64,000 bases of DNA. Source: Tenrec ecaudatus. Lineage: Eukaryota > Chordata > Mammalia > Afrosoricida > Tenrecidae. Position 1 is the stretch's first letter; each line of letters begins with the position of its first letter. The position numbers and the translations under genes are program-made. The stretch is from assembly GCF_050624435.1 (NCBI RefSeq), contig NC_134539.1:142820025-142884024 (forward strand). Reading direction: 5' to 3'. This document shows positions 36,515-46,620 of the stretch, piece after piece. The notes under the pieces are model-generated. The model was not told where the DNA came from and did not search any database. It saw nothing but the letters and a program-made list of their open reading frames with translations.

Positions 36515-37020
36515 AAAGGGGGGGGTTTTATTGGGGTATTACTAGTTACACGACAAAATTTCAAGAACCGTTTTAAGTGTACAATCCAGTAATTATTAGT
36601 ATCATTCTAGAGCTGTGCAATCACCAAAACCAAATTCAGGGCCATCGGGTCAGTTTTGAATCTTGGGGACCCTACAGGACAGAGGAGAAATGCTTCTGCA
36701 GGTTCCCAAGACTGAAACTCGTCACATTGCTGCTGGGGGCTTTGAACTGCTGACTTGTGGTCCACAGCCTGACATGTAACACATGATGCCAGCAGGGCTC
36801 TGTGCCTTCATCACTACCATCTAATTTTCAAACATCCATCATCCCCCAAATTACCCCAAACCCATCTCCAGTTACTCCCATTCTCACCCCCAACCCCCTG
36901 TCCACTTAGTGTCTCTCCAGGCTTGAGCCCACAGGCATCCCCTGTGGGTGTGGCCTTTGATGACTGGCTTCTCTCCCTCGCATCAGGTGCTTACAGGGTT
37001 CATGCACGTGCTGTGATTGT
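36515..37020 (-). mobile_element. Old L1 3' end, antisense, split by an AfroSINE
   Basis: The left part runs 36515-36612: TTTTATTGGGGTATTACTAG, then TTTTAAGTGTACAATCCAGT. The right part runs 36807-37020: CATCACTACCATCTAATTTT, then AAACCCATCTCCAGTTACTC and the GGCCTTTGATGACTGGCTTC block. This is the pan-mammalian L1MB-like 3'UTR, interrupted by the SINE. Confidence 0.7.
36613..36806 (-). repeat. AfroSINE, antisense, inserted in the L1 3' end
   Basis: It reads CACCAAAACCAAATTCAGGG at the tail, GGGCTTTGAACTGCTGACTT in the body and GATGCCAGCAGGGCTCTG at the head end. Confidence 0.75.
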
Positions 37021-37479
37021 GAGTCGGGGGTAATGATCCCAAAGCTCTAATAGGAAAGCAACATCGCATTGGGTATGTGTGGTGAACAGAAAAGGGAGGA
37101 GGGAAACGGCTGGAGCACCATTGAAGCTGTCTTGTGTTAGAGCAGCCTGTTTGCAGAAGGCTGTGGAGGACAGGAGAAGCCCAAACCACGGCAAAGCCGT
37201 CCCACAGCTTAGCTTCCCATTGCCTTCCCTCTGACTGTTGACTAGGGGTGAGGACCGTCCTGCCCTCAGGCAGAGTCGGGAGGAAAGTGGATCCCTCCTC
37301 CTCCACCGCAGCTGGCCAGCCCAGGAGGCTTGCCTGGGTGTGCCCCAAGAGGAGATAGTGTCAGGCAGCTGGAGTCAGCAACCAGGGGTTGGCCCTCTAC
37401 AAGCCAAGGCCACCCTCCCCCGCTTACAGGAGGTTGGAAGCCTATAAAGGCTAGTGGGCATGCGCAAATTCAGGTCCTT

Positions 37480-37835
37480 GAACCAGGAAGCCGGTACACC
37501 TGGGTGGGCCCCAATCTAGGCCAGGTGGGCTTAATTCAGCCAATGGGGCCAACCAGTACCTTCGCCCATGCCTCCCCCAGTGGAAGGCCCCCAAAGGCGA
37601 GAACTTGAAGACCACTGCTCTCTTTCCCAGCTCTCCTAGGAGGTTCTGCTGGGCCGGGCCGGGCCGGGCCGCAGGGTCTCTCTCTGGCGTGTGTTCCCTT
37701 TACTGTAATGCGTGGAATTGCTGCTATCCTTTGTAAAGACTCACTCGGATCACAAACCAGGCTTCAGCGAGAATTCTTTCTTGTGCAAAGCCAAGGACCG
37801 CGGTATTTCTCACCCAATAAACCTAACAATAACAT
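37480..37835 (+). mobile_element. Possible ERV LTR fossil
   Basis: A promoter-like block with a GGGCC tandem repeat (about 37651-37672) leads into AATGCGTGGAATTGCTGC, a terminal part with ACCCAATAAACCTAAC, and then TATTGGGGGGC, which resembles a proline-type primer binding site. These are suggestive of a gammaretrovirus-like LTR. No coding part was recognised and the element looks decayed. Confidence 0.35.
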
Positions 37836-37943
37836 ATTGGGGGGCAAATAGTCAGGAGTCATGCCCTATCAGTATGCCCAAACTGCCTTAGCCGGAAGGC
37901 CCTGGACCAATTCTGTAAGTTTTTTTGACTAACATGACATACA

Positions 37944-38330
37944 AGGCGGTACCCCCCCCTCCAAAACCCAGAACTCCCCTACCCCCCAAAGCTATGTATT
38001 TAATTCTTTTTACAAAACAACTTTATCATCTTCGAAGTACTCTCTATTACGTTTAATACTTTTGTCAAATCTACGATTCCGTTCTTGGAAACATTTTTCA
38101 GACTCATTTGTTTGGATGCCTGACAGCAGCACCTCCCTTGGTTTTTTTTCTTCACCTCTTCTACATGATCAAATCTCTGTCCTTTCATGACCCTCTTCCA
38201 AGACAAAAAGGTCACAGCCAGTGAGGTCAGGTGAGTCAGGTGCCTGAGGCAAGAGAGGCATGCTGGTCTTTGCATAGTGGCAACACAAGTCCCCTGTCTG
38301 CCACAAATCAGGCCTTCCCTCCCCCCAACA

Positions 38331-38362
<32 letters not shown>

Positions 38363-38854
38363 ATGCAATCTTTCCAGACCTCTAAAGAGACAGCTTGATT
38401 AACAGTCTGACCTGGTGCAACGAACCCCAAAAGCACTACGAGTTGACATTTTCATCTGCTCAGGATGTTGACAGACGTCCAGAATGAAGTTTGTCATCAA
38501 TCAACATTTCACCTTCTTGAAATGAGAAAACCACTCATATACTTGAGTGTTTCCCATAGCATTGCCCTTTGTAAGCTATGTTCAACCTCACAAGTTTCTG
38601 TGGTGTTTGTCCTGGTCCAGAAACAAAATTTCACCACCTCACACTGTTCTCTTAAATTGGCCATCACAAACTAATGAGGTTTGAGCAAAATCGCTTTCAT
38701 GAAAAAATGTCACTGTGACCAGAGAGAAGCTTCCCAGGTGACACCACTGGGTGCACTAACTCAGAGGGAGCTGCTCCATGCTCCCTAGTGGGAAATGTAT
38801 ACCGCAGAAGCCCACCCCTCCCAGTGCAAGTCCAGTCTGTTTGGGGTACCGCCT
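37944..38854 (-). mobile_element. Mariner-type DNA transposon, decayed, antisense
   Basis: Inverted ends AGGCGGTACCCC at 37944 and GGGGTACCGCCT ending at 38854 bound 911 bases. Minus-strand frames carry mariner transposase pieces. An N-terminal part near 38470-38660 has a VKFCF...TNTTETCEVE pattern (the usual form is IKFCFKLGKTATETYEML). A catalytic-region part near 38190-38260 has PQAPDSPDLTGCDLFVLE (usual form PPYSPDLAPCDFFLF), followed by FDHVEEVK. The frame is broken by several stops and shifts and by a CA expansion at about 38330-38360. It is shorter than a full mariner of about 1.3 kb, so part of the middle is probably lost. Confidence 0.7.
38328..38361. repeat. (CA)n microsatellite inside the mariner
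   Basis: About 15 CA units. Confidence 0.9.
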
Positions 38855-38951
38855 CAGAATTTTCCTGATCATAATTCTGTTCTTCCTCCTGTAGTCCAAC
38901 GTGTAACTGTATTGTTGAACCACCACCAGTAATTTGTGGTGGCAGGTTATC

Positions 38952-39579
38952 TGAGATAGTTTATTGTGCCAGCCTGGCCGATAAACACAAGTGGGATTAA
39001 TTGAAGGGCGGAGAGATACGTGACTCAGTGAGCCTCGCCTTTCTTGTCTCTCGCTCTTTAATAATTGGACCAGTGTGCAGCTGCCTTGCTTGAGCTGTGC
39101 CTCAATTTAAAGGGCACACTACCTGGGGGACGCCTAGCCTGTGGACTGTGTTGTTGTAAGTTGAGGTCCCTTTAAGAACACTCAAATGAAATTTACATCT
39201 CCAGAGCTGGGGACTCACAGTTGGTGACCTGGATGACAGCTGGTGACCTGCCTTGCTGTTTGCTGCCTGTGCTGGGATAGCCTAGCTCTCTCTCTCTCTA
39301 CAGAGGACTACCTGATGGCCCTCAAGACCTGACGGACTGCCAGTGTCTCACAGCTCTCTCATGAGAGTGAGTTGCACTGAGCCATTTGTACTGCTTTATC
39401 ATTTAACTGTTCATGTCTTGTATTCTACATCGATCTGTTTATAACTTAACTGTTTATTGTAATATATATTTGTTTATAATTTAACTGTTCATTTCTTGTG
39501 TTATATATCTATCTTTATAAATATATATATAATTATCAGCAATCTGGTTTTTTCGCTCTAAAGAACCCTGTCTAACACA
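38952..39579 (+). mobile_element. Solo LTR-like fossil with TTATC target duplication
   Basis: It starts TGAGATAGTTTATTGTGCCA and ends TCTAACACA. TTATC lies on both sides, at 38947-38951 and 39580-39584. It is the same family as 29442-29958 but in plus orientation, with a longer middle that has a TA-rich stretch. Confidence 0.7.
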
Positions 39580-39954
39580 TTATCGTTTGCCCTTTCGTGT
39601 GGATTTTAAAGTTCTGTCTCAGCAAACCCTGGATGCCGCCATGACCTCCTGCGAATGGTCTCCTTCATCCAGATGATGGGGCCTCGTCCCGTCTTTGTCC
39701 TGTTCAAGACTCAATGATAAAGGTTCTCCTTAAATTATTAGTCGGGTGGAGTCTGAAGAGCAATACACGATGAACGATTTATATACAAAATTCATATTGG
39801 TTTGGTCTCTCATAGCCAGGATTAGCTTTAACAAAAGCTTCTCCAAAAGCCTTTAGCAAAAAGTCACTGTGGCAAAGACAGCCAGAGGAGAGAAAGCATG
39901 CTAACTCCCCTCTCGAGCAGCCTGAACCCTGAGGGGAGGGCTGGTCACATCTTG

Positions 39955-40045
39955 GAGTCCCAGCCGAGCTACTAACCACAAGGTCAGGGATTCGAATGCA
40001 CCAGCCACCCCAAGGGAGAACGACGAGGCTTTCTGCTCCCCAAAG
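39955..40045 (+). repeat. AfroSINE, partial
   Basis: GAGCTACTAACCACAAGGTC, then GGATTCGAATGCACCAGCC and a GACGAGGCTTTCTGCTCCCC box. It stops where the RTE copy begins. Confidence 0.65.
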
Positions 40046-41440
40046 GATTTGTTATTGTTGTTGCTGTTGTTAGGTGCCACCGAGTCGGTTCTGATCCACA
40101 GTGACCCTGCACACACCAAAGGGAGCACTCGGCAGTCCTGCACCTTCCTCACAATTGTTCCTGTTCTGGCTGGGTCTGTCGTCACAGCTACTGGGTCAAA
40201 CCATCTCCTTGTGGGTCTTCCTCATTTCCGCTGCCTCTACTTTACCAAACACAATGTCCTTCTCCAAGGACCGCTCGCCCCTGGCAACATGCCCAAAGCC
40301 TGTGAGACGAAGCCTCTTCACGCTCGCCTCCCAGGAGCACTCTGGCCATGCTTCTTCCAAGAGAGATGGGTTTGTCTTGCAGCAGTCCGCGGCACTTTCC
40401 GCGTTCTTCTCCGGCACCACAGCTCGGTTGCATGGATTCTTCAGTCGATCCAGCCTTCACAGGCCTATGAGGGCTTTGAAAATCCCATGGCTTGGGTTAG
40501 GTGCACCTTGGTGCTCAAAGTAATATCCTGGTTTCCAACACCTTAAGAGGTCTTGTGCAGCAGTTTTATCCAATTTAATGTGCTGTTTGAGTTTTTTGTT
40601 TTAATCATTTTATTGGGGGCTCGTACAACTCATCACAGTCCATATCCATACATGACATCCATGGTGTCAAGCACATTTGTTGCCATCATTATCCTCAAAA
40701 CATTTGCTTTCTACTTGAGCCCTTGGTATCAGCTCCTCATTTTCCCCCTCCTTCCCCGACCCCCTCCCTCATGAACCCTTGATAATTTATAAATTATTAT
40801 TTTGTCATATCTTACACTGTCCGACGTCTCCCTTCACCCACTCTTCTGTTGCTGTTTGATTTCGTGACCATTGCTTCCATGAGCACTGATTGTGGATCCA
40901 AGCACAAAGAAATCCTTGATCACTTCCCCCCTGTTTTTTCTCAGTTTATCATGATGCTATCCATTGGTCCAGTTGTGGAGATACTGGTCTTCTTTACACT
41001 GAGTTGTAATTCACACTGAAGGCTGCAGTCCTTGATCTTCCTCAGCAAGTGCTTCAAGTCTTCCTCACTTTCATTAAGCAAGGTCGTATCATCTGCGCAC
41101 CTCGGCTTGTCAATAAACCTTCCTCTAATCTGATGCCACCTTCTTCTTCATAGAATCCAGCTTCTCTGATGATGTGCTCAGCACACAGATTGAAGAGTAT
41201 GGTGAGAGGATCCAACCCTGATGTACATCGTTCCTGCTTTTAAACCAAGCAGTGTTCCCTTGTTCTGTCCAAACAACGACCTTCTGATCCGTGTGCAAAT
41301 TCCCCATGAGCACAAAGAGGTGTTCCGGAATTCCCATTCTGCTCCAGGCTGTCCTTAGTTTGTCAGGATCCGCAGTCAAGTGCATTGACATCGCCCATAA
41401 AACACAAGTAAACATCTCCCTGGTGTCTCCAGCCCTGCAA
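40046..41440 (-). mobile_element. RTE/BovB-type LINE, antisense, split by L1
   Basis: The plus strand opens with the complement of the RTE 3' end (GTTATTGTTGTTGCTGTTGT, then GGTGCCACCGAGTCGGTTCT), followed by the complement of the coding strand. It continues after an L1 insert (40591-40849). Minus-strand reading near 41110-41400 gives reverse transcriptase pieces, with a region corresponding to the GVRQGC-type and LFNLYAE-type blocks of the family. The frame is broken by several stops and shifts. Confidence 0.8.
40591..40849 (-). mobile_element. 5'-truncated L1 inserted into the RTE, 10-bp target duplication
   Basis: TGCTGTTTGA occurs at 40581-40590 and again at 40850-40859. Between them is the antisense L1 3' end, TTTTATTGGGGGCTCGTACA and onward. 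The RTE continues in register on the far side. Confidence 0.85.
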
Positions 41441-41754
41441 ACCCACTGGGCCAGTTCTGTTCTGCCGGAATCGAGGCACTGGTACAATGTTAGGAATTTT
41501 TGGTTTGGGCTTTAGTTGGTTTGGGGGAGGGGTTTCTTTTGAGTCCTGAGGGGATCTCCTTCCTGAAGTCCGTGTGGATGTCTCTGCTTCAGCTCTCTGT
41601 CCTCTCCAATTGTCAGGAAAGCTGCCAGGGCCACTGCCCTCCCTGTCTCCCTGTGACTTCACCCCAGCAGTCGGCAGTCATCAATAAAGTGTGTGCTGGC
41701 AGTGGGGGATGGGAAGGGGTGGGACTCAAGATGCCACTAGGATTATTTTGAGGC

Positions 41755-42420
41755 TTAAGATGGAATCAGGATCAGAAGACCCAAAACAAACTATCATATT
41801 GATGTGGATAAGGGGGGGTGGAATGGAGACTCAAAGCCCATCTGTGGACAATTGGACATCCCCTCACAGAAGGGTCACAAGGAAGGGACCAGTCAGCCAG
41901 TGTGCAATATAGCACCGACGAAACACACAACATTCTTCTAGTTCTTTAATGCTACCGCACCCCCACTATCATGACCCCAGTTCTGCCTTACAAATCCAGC
42001 TAGACCAGAGCATGTGCACGGGTACAGATAAGAGCTCTCAACACACGGAATCCAGGACAGATAAACCCCTCAGGAACAGTAATGGGAGTAGTGATACCCT
42101 GAGGATATAGGGGGAAGGTGGGGGGAGAAAGGGGAAGCTGGTCACAATGATCAACGTATAACACACACCCCCATCCAGGATGACAAAGTACAACAGAAAC
42201 ATGGGTAAAAGGAGGCAGTGGATGGTGTAAGATATAAAAATGATAATTTATCAAGGGTTCATGAGGATGGTGGGGAGGGGAAAATGAGGGGCTCACATAG
42301 GAAGCAAGTGTTTTGAAAAGGATGATGGCGACCTATGTACAGATGCTACATGCTTGCCACAGTCAGCGGGTGGATGGTTAGGGGAGTGTCGGAGCCCCCA
42401 GTACAATGATCCAAAAAAGA
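41755..42420 (+). mobile_element. L1 3'UTR, sense
   Basis: It reads GGACAATTGGACATCCCCTC, TGCAATATAGCACCGACGAA, CACTATCATGACCCCAGTTC and ends near CGGAGCCCCCAGTACAATGA. These blocks match, in complement, those at 29964-30405. Confidence 0.75.
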
Positions 42421-43708
42421 TGGAACCTGGGACCTGGCTGCAGGGCGCTAGGCAGAGCTTCGTCGTGCTCAATGGCCACAGACACCACTCTGGAGGAAGC
42501 CGGACCACATGTGTGGTGACGCTCATCCAGGGTGCTTCCACTTTGGGATGAACTTAAATCATGCTGCCTGGGGTGGGGGTGTCCTCCTTTTGTCTCTGCA
42601 AATCCCTTGGCCTGGGTGACTCACTGCCTGGGCCTCGCTACAAGAGTAGGCTGCTGAGAGACCGCGAACCTTCAACGCTCTCTAAAGAGCAGCCAGGGTA
42701 AGCACAGCATTGGGGCATGGGGGTACACGTGGGGCGGGAGTGGGAGAGACACAGGGTCGTGCAGCGAGGTGGGCTCATAAGTGTCATGTTTATGATCTTT
42801 GCAGCTGACCTGCACACCAGACTTCTCATATCAGATATTGCACAAGAAGAGAAACAAAAACACATGTAAGTCCCCACCACCCTCCCCCCACCACCTCCAG
42901 CTACTTCCACTGGCTCCCCATCTCAGGACAGGCAAGACTGAACAGGCTGGGAAGTCTTCTCTGGGCACGTGACACCCCCCACCCCCACTCTCCCGCAGGC
43001 CTCACAGCAGTTCTGGGAACAGCCCAGCTTGCTCCAGCAGGAGCTCCTGCCTCGCCTGCCTGGAAGTTTCTCCAGCTATCTGCAAGGCTCCCTCCCACCC
43101 TACCTCCTGGGCCCTTCCTCTCAGCTCTCCCAGGGCCCAACAGGGCATCCCGGAGGGCTCCTCCCTTCACATCCAAGCCCCTGCACTTCTTGGAGGACCA
43201 GGCCTGTGTGCGCTTTGCCCATTGCCACCCACGGACAGTCAGCTCCCAGAATGGCTCAGCTCCCCTCGGACTGCCCGCCTGCAGCATGCTTGTGATCAGA
43301 GGAAGACGGTCTTCAGCCGGAACGGCCGCAGCCCTTCGTTCAAGCTGGCAATTCTCACCTGGGGGAAAGGTAGGCTTTTCTCCAGTAGGGGTTTTGAGGG
43401 ATCCTAGAAAGTGAGGAACCCCCTGCAAGTACCTCCTTCAAGGACCCTAGGGGTCTGGGGTCTTTGCTGAAGGCACCTGGACCAGGCGAACCATAAAGAG
43501 CCTTCCCAGACATACAGAGCATCATTTCCCCATCTCAGGGACCAGACTTTGGGAGTCCTGGAGGCTGGAGGGACCCTGCACTCTATTGCCCGGGTCATCT
43601 TTCCATCTAAAACCCACAGAAAGCCTGGTGTCTTCTTAGAACACTACTGTGGCTCAACTTGTGGAGGAGGCCGCTCTTGGGCCTGAAGGAACCAACGGCA
43701 TGCGATCC
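42421..43708. other. Intergenic DNA, nothing recognised
   Basis: GC-rich, partly C-rich unique-looking sequence. Open frames on both strands near 42900-43430 overlap one another and show no domain. Confidence 0.35.
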
Positions 43709-43892
43709 AGGAGCCCCGGTATGGCGCAGTGGCTGCTCGTTGAGCTACTGATGGCCAGATCTGCAGTTCGAAACCAGCAGCCTTCTCTGAGGGAGAGAGG
43801 CCACGCTTTCTACTCCTGTTAAGAAGTTAGAAAACCCACAGGGGCAGTTCCACCCTGTCCTACAGGATCACTGGGTCGGAAGTGACTCGATG

Positions 43893-43895
<3 letters not shown>
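43709..43895 (+). repeat. AfroSINE with microsatellite tail
   Basis: GGAGCCCCGGTATGGCGCAG at the head, ACCCACAGGGGCAGTTCCAC in the body and AAGTGACTCGATGGCAGTGT at the end. It runs straight into a TG/GA repeat. Confidence 0.85.
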
Positions 43896-43947
<52 letters not shown>

Positions 43948-43948
43948 T
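43896..43948. repeat. (TG)n(AG)n microsatellite
   Basis: About 13 TG units followed by about 12 GA units, grown from the tail of the adjacent AfroSINE. Confidence 0.9.
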
Positions 43949-44371
43949 GGCTCAGAGTGACAACAGCATCTCCCATGATCAGACAGGAAGCTGAAGGGCA
44001 GCGCGTTGTCCGCTGATGATGGAGGAGCAACACAGAGAAGGCAGGGAGCAGACCGCCATCCGTGTCCCTCAGTCGTCCACACAGAACCTGTTCCGTGTGG
44101 TGCATGTCTCACTGTGTATACTCTAGACAGCAACAATAACAACTTTTTTTGTAAAATTATCTTCCCAAACTTGAACTCCACAACCACAAAAGAGTGACCT
44201 CTGGAGTAGCCCCTGGGAAAGAGCGATCTTTGTGGGACTCACCATCATACACCAGGTCTCAGCTGGATGTGTCCCGAACAGTCGCGGGTGAGCCTGGAGC
44301 CGGGAGACCAGGGCTGGACACCTGGTTTTGAAGGCGGTCTCCAGCTTATCTCAAAATTGAAGTCCCATCTA

Positions 44372-44692
44372 CATAGAACCCCCTCCCAGGGGGATGGACA
44401 GCAGAAATGTGGATGAAGGGAGACAGCGGTTGGTGTGAGACATGAAAAAAAATTATAAATGATCAAGGGTTTATGAGGGAAGGAGGGTGGGGGTGGGGGG
44501 AAATGAGCTAATACCAAGGCTCAAGTAGAAAGAAAGTGTTTTGAAAATTATGATGGCAACAAATATACAAATGTGCTGGACACAGTGGATGGATGGATGG
44601 GTGGATGGATGGATAGATGGGTGGATGGATGGATGGATGGTATGTATGTATGGATAAGAGTTATAAGAGCCCCCAATAAAGTGACTTTAAAT
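44372..44692 (+). mobile_element. L1 3' end, sense, with GGAT expansion
   Basis: ACAGCAGAAATGTGGATGAA, then GATCAAGGGTTTATGAGGGA and TATAAGAGCCCCCAATAAAG. The usual ACAATGGATGTATGTATGGA region has expanded into a GGAT/GGGT tetranucleotide array at about 44584-44650. Confidence 0.8.
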
Positions 44693-44814
44693 AAATGGAA
44701 GTCCCTGGGTGTTGCCTGCAGTTAGCACTCCACCACTGGTGAACTGAACAGCTGGTGGCTTGTACCTGCCCAGAGGCACCTCACAACACAGGTGTGGCGA
44801 TTTCCTTTTGAAAG

Positions 44815-46242
44815 AGGAGGTAGTTAGTTTATTGTGCCAACCTGGCCGATAAACCCATGTGGGATTAATTGAAGGGCAGAGGGATAAATGACTCGGTGAG
44901 CCTGGCCTTTTCTAGTTCTCGAGCCTCTTGCTTTCTGATGGCCAGGGTGCAGCTTCCTTAGCCAGTTCTCTGCTTCAGCTGACAAGGCTCACTTCCTGCA
45001 AGACATCCCCTAGGAGAAGCCGCATGGACCTACCCTGATGCAGCCCTGGGTGCTGGAGCAGCCATGTGGAGATCCCTGCCAGCGCTGAGATGCTTACATG
45101 CTCTCTGGCTCAGCTTTCCTCCTGCAGTCAGCATCATTGTGTGTGTTTTGTGAGATGGAGGAGGACTTTGTGAATTGGTGTTGGACATATGGGTTAATGT
45201 TGGACTTGTGGGCTTGGGCAGCACTGGGTTGGGATGTTTTCCTGATGTGCACTTAACTTTTTTTTTTTTTACATTTTATTAGGGGCTCATACAACTCTTA
45301 TCACAATCCATACATATACATACATCAATTGTATAAAGCACATCCATACATTATTTTCCCTAATCATTCTCAAAGCATTTGCTCTCCACTTAAGCCCTTT
45401 GCATCAGGTCCTCTTTTTTTCCCCCTCCCTCCCCGCTCCCCCCTCCCTCATGTGCCCTTGATAATTTATAGATTGTTATTTTGTCATATCTTGCCCTATT
45501 CGGAGTCTCCCTTCCCCCTCTTCTCTGCCGTCCATCTCCCAGGGGGGAGGTCACATGTGGATCCTTGTAATCGGTTCCTCCTTTCCAACTCACTCACCCT
45601 CTATCCCAAGTTCCCCCGGAACTGTAGGTCCCATTGTTTTTTCTCCAGATAGTTCATCCAGCCTGTCTTATTTAGACAGACCTGTGAAGACAATAACATG
45701 CACGTAAACAAGACAGAGGAAAACAAAGCAACAGTATACAACCAGACAACAAAACAACAACAAACCACTGACAAAGAACAAAACAAAACGCATCAAGAAA
45801 GAAAAGCTTGTAGTTAGTTCAGGGATCGTTTGCTGGCCCTTAGGAGTGTTTTCCCGTCCAGTCCGTTGGGGCACCACGCCCTGGCCCCAAAGTCCACTTT
45901 CAGCATCCCCTAGGGACCTTGCCACTCCATTCCCTTGCTGTTCCACTGCACTCCCCCAGTGCTCTGCCTCGGTGTGGTGGGATGAGATCAGGTGCAATTC
46001 CCACACTGTGTCTCCGGTGCTGTCCCCTGTATCGCCCTTAGTCACTGAGGGGCATCGTTTCTCATAGTGGGGCCAGCCATGTTGTCCTCTCTGTGGACTG
46101 GCTGCTGTACTCAGGAACATCCTCCTCACGGCCTGGTGGGCCAGGCTGTGCTCCACTCTCTCCTCCTCGCGCACTTTTACATAAAACTCCCATACATGAG
46201 TTTCTGTGGGTTTGTTTCTCTAAAGTACCTAGACTAACACAC
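44815..46242 (+). mobile_element. LTR-like fossil split by an L1 insertion
   Basis: The left part (44815-45257) begins TAGTTTATTGTGCCAACCTG and follows 29442-29958 closely in complement. The right part (46171-46242) supplies the ending, CATGAGTTTCTGTGGGTTTG to ACTAACACA. Same family as the copies at 29442 and 38952. Confidence 0.65.
45258..46170 (-). mobile_element. 5'-truncated L1, antisense, inside the LTR-like element
   Basis: It starts with a T run and ACATTTTATTAGGGGCTCAT, the same 3' end as at 28763 and 58464. It extends about 500 bases further upstream into the L1 3'UTR than those copies. GCACTTAAC at 45249-45257 and GCACTTTTAC at 46171-46180 look like an imperfect target duplication. 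Confidence 0.75.
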
Positions 46243-46299
46243 AAGATCACAGCTTTAGAAGTCTACAGAGCCATTCTTCTCCACACACGGACGCCTAAA

Positions 46300-46500
46300 C
46301 CAGACTCTAAAGCATCGTGTCAACGCCCACTCAAAGACCCTAAAGGACAGGGTAGAACTGCCCCCTGTGAGCTGCTGAGTCTGAAACGCTTCACAGGAGT
46401 AGAGAGCCACCTCTTTCTCCCAAGAGGCAGCTAGTGGTTTCAAACCCGTTGACCTGTGGTTAGCAGCCCAATGTGTAACCGCTACCCCAGGGCTCCTTTC
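46300..46500 (-). repeat. AfroSINE, antisense
   Basis: GACAGGGTAGAACTGCCCCC, then AGTGGTTTCAAACCCGTTGA and CCGCTACCCCAGGGCTCC at the head end. Confidence 0.8.
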
Positions 46501-46504
46501 TAGG

Positions 46505-46620
46505 GTGTCTGACTGTCGCAAATAGTTAACCCGCACTCGGCTGCTAAGCGAAAGGTTGGAGGTTTGAGCCCACCCCGCAGCACCTCCGGAGAAAGGCCTG
46601 GCGATCTCCTAAGGAATCAG
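46505..46620 (+). repeat. AfroSINE, partial, back to back with the previous one
   Basis: AGTTAACCCGCACTCGGCTG, CTAAGCGAAAGGTTGGAGGT and a GGAGAAAGGCCTGGCGATCT box. Confidence 0.75.

Larger units (their letters stand above)
37860..39720 (+). mobile_element. Split copy of the unclassified old repeat
   Basis: Outer blocks lie at 37860-37943, 38855-38951 and 39580-39720. They match the uninterrupted copy at 26085-26410 (GACCAATTCTGTAAG, GACTAACATGACATA, TGTAGTCCAACGTGTAACTG, AACCCTGGATGCC). A mariner and an LTR-like element were inserted into it. Confidence 0.5.

Noticed and set aside
43709-43780. tRNA-like box sequences in the heads of AfroSINE copies
   Set aside because: They belong to the SINE internal promoter and lack a full cloverleaf and anticodon stem, so they are not tRNA genes.
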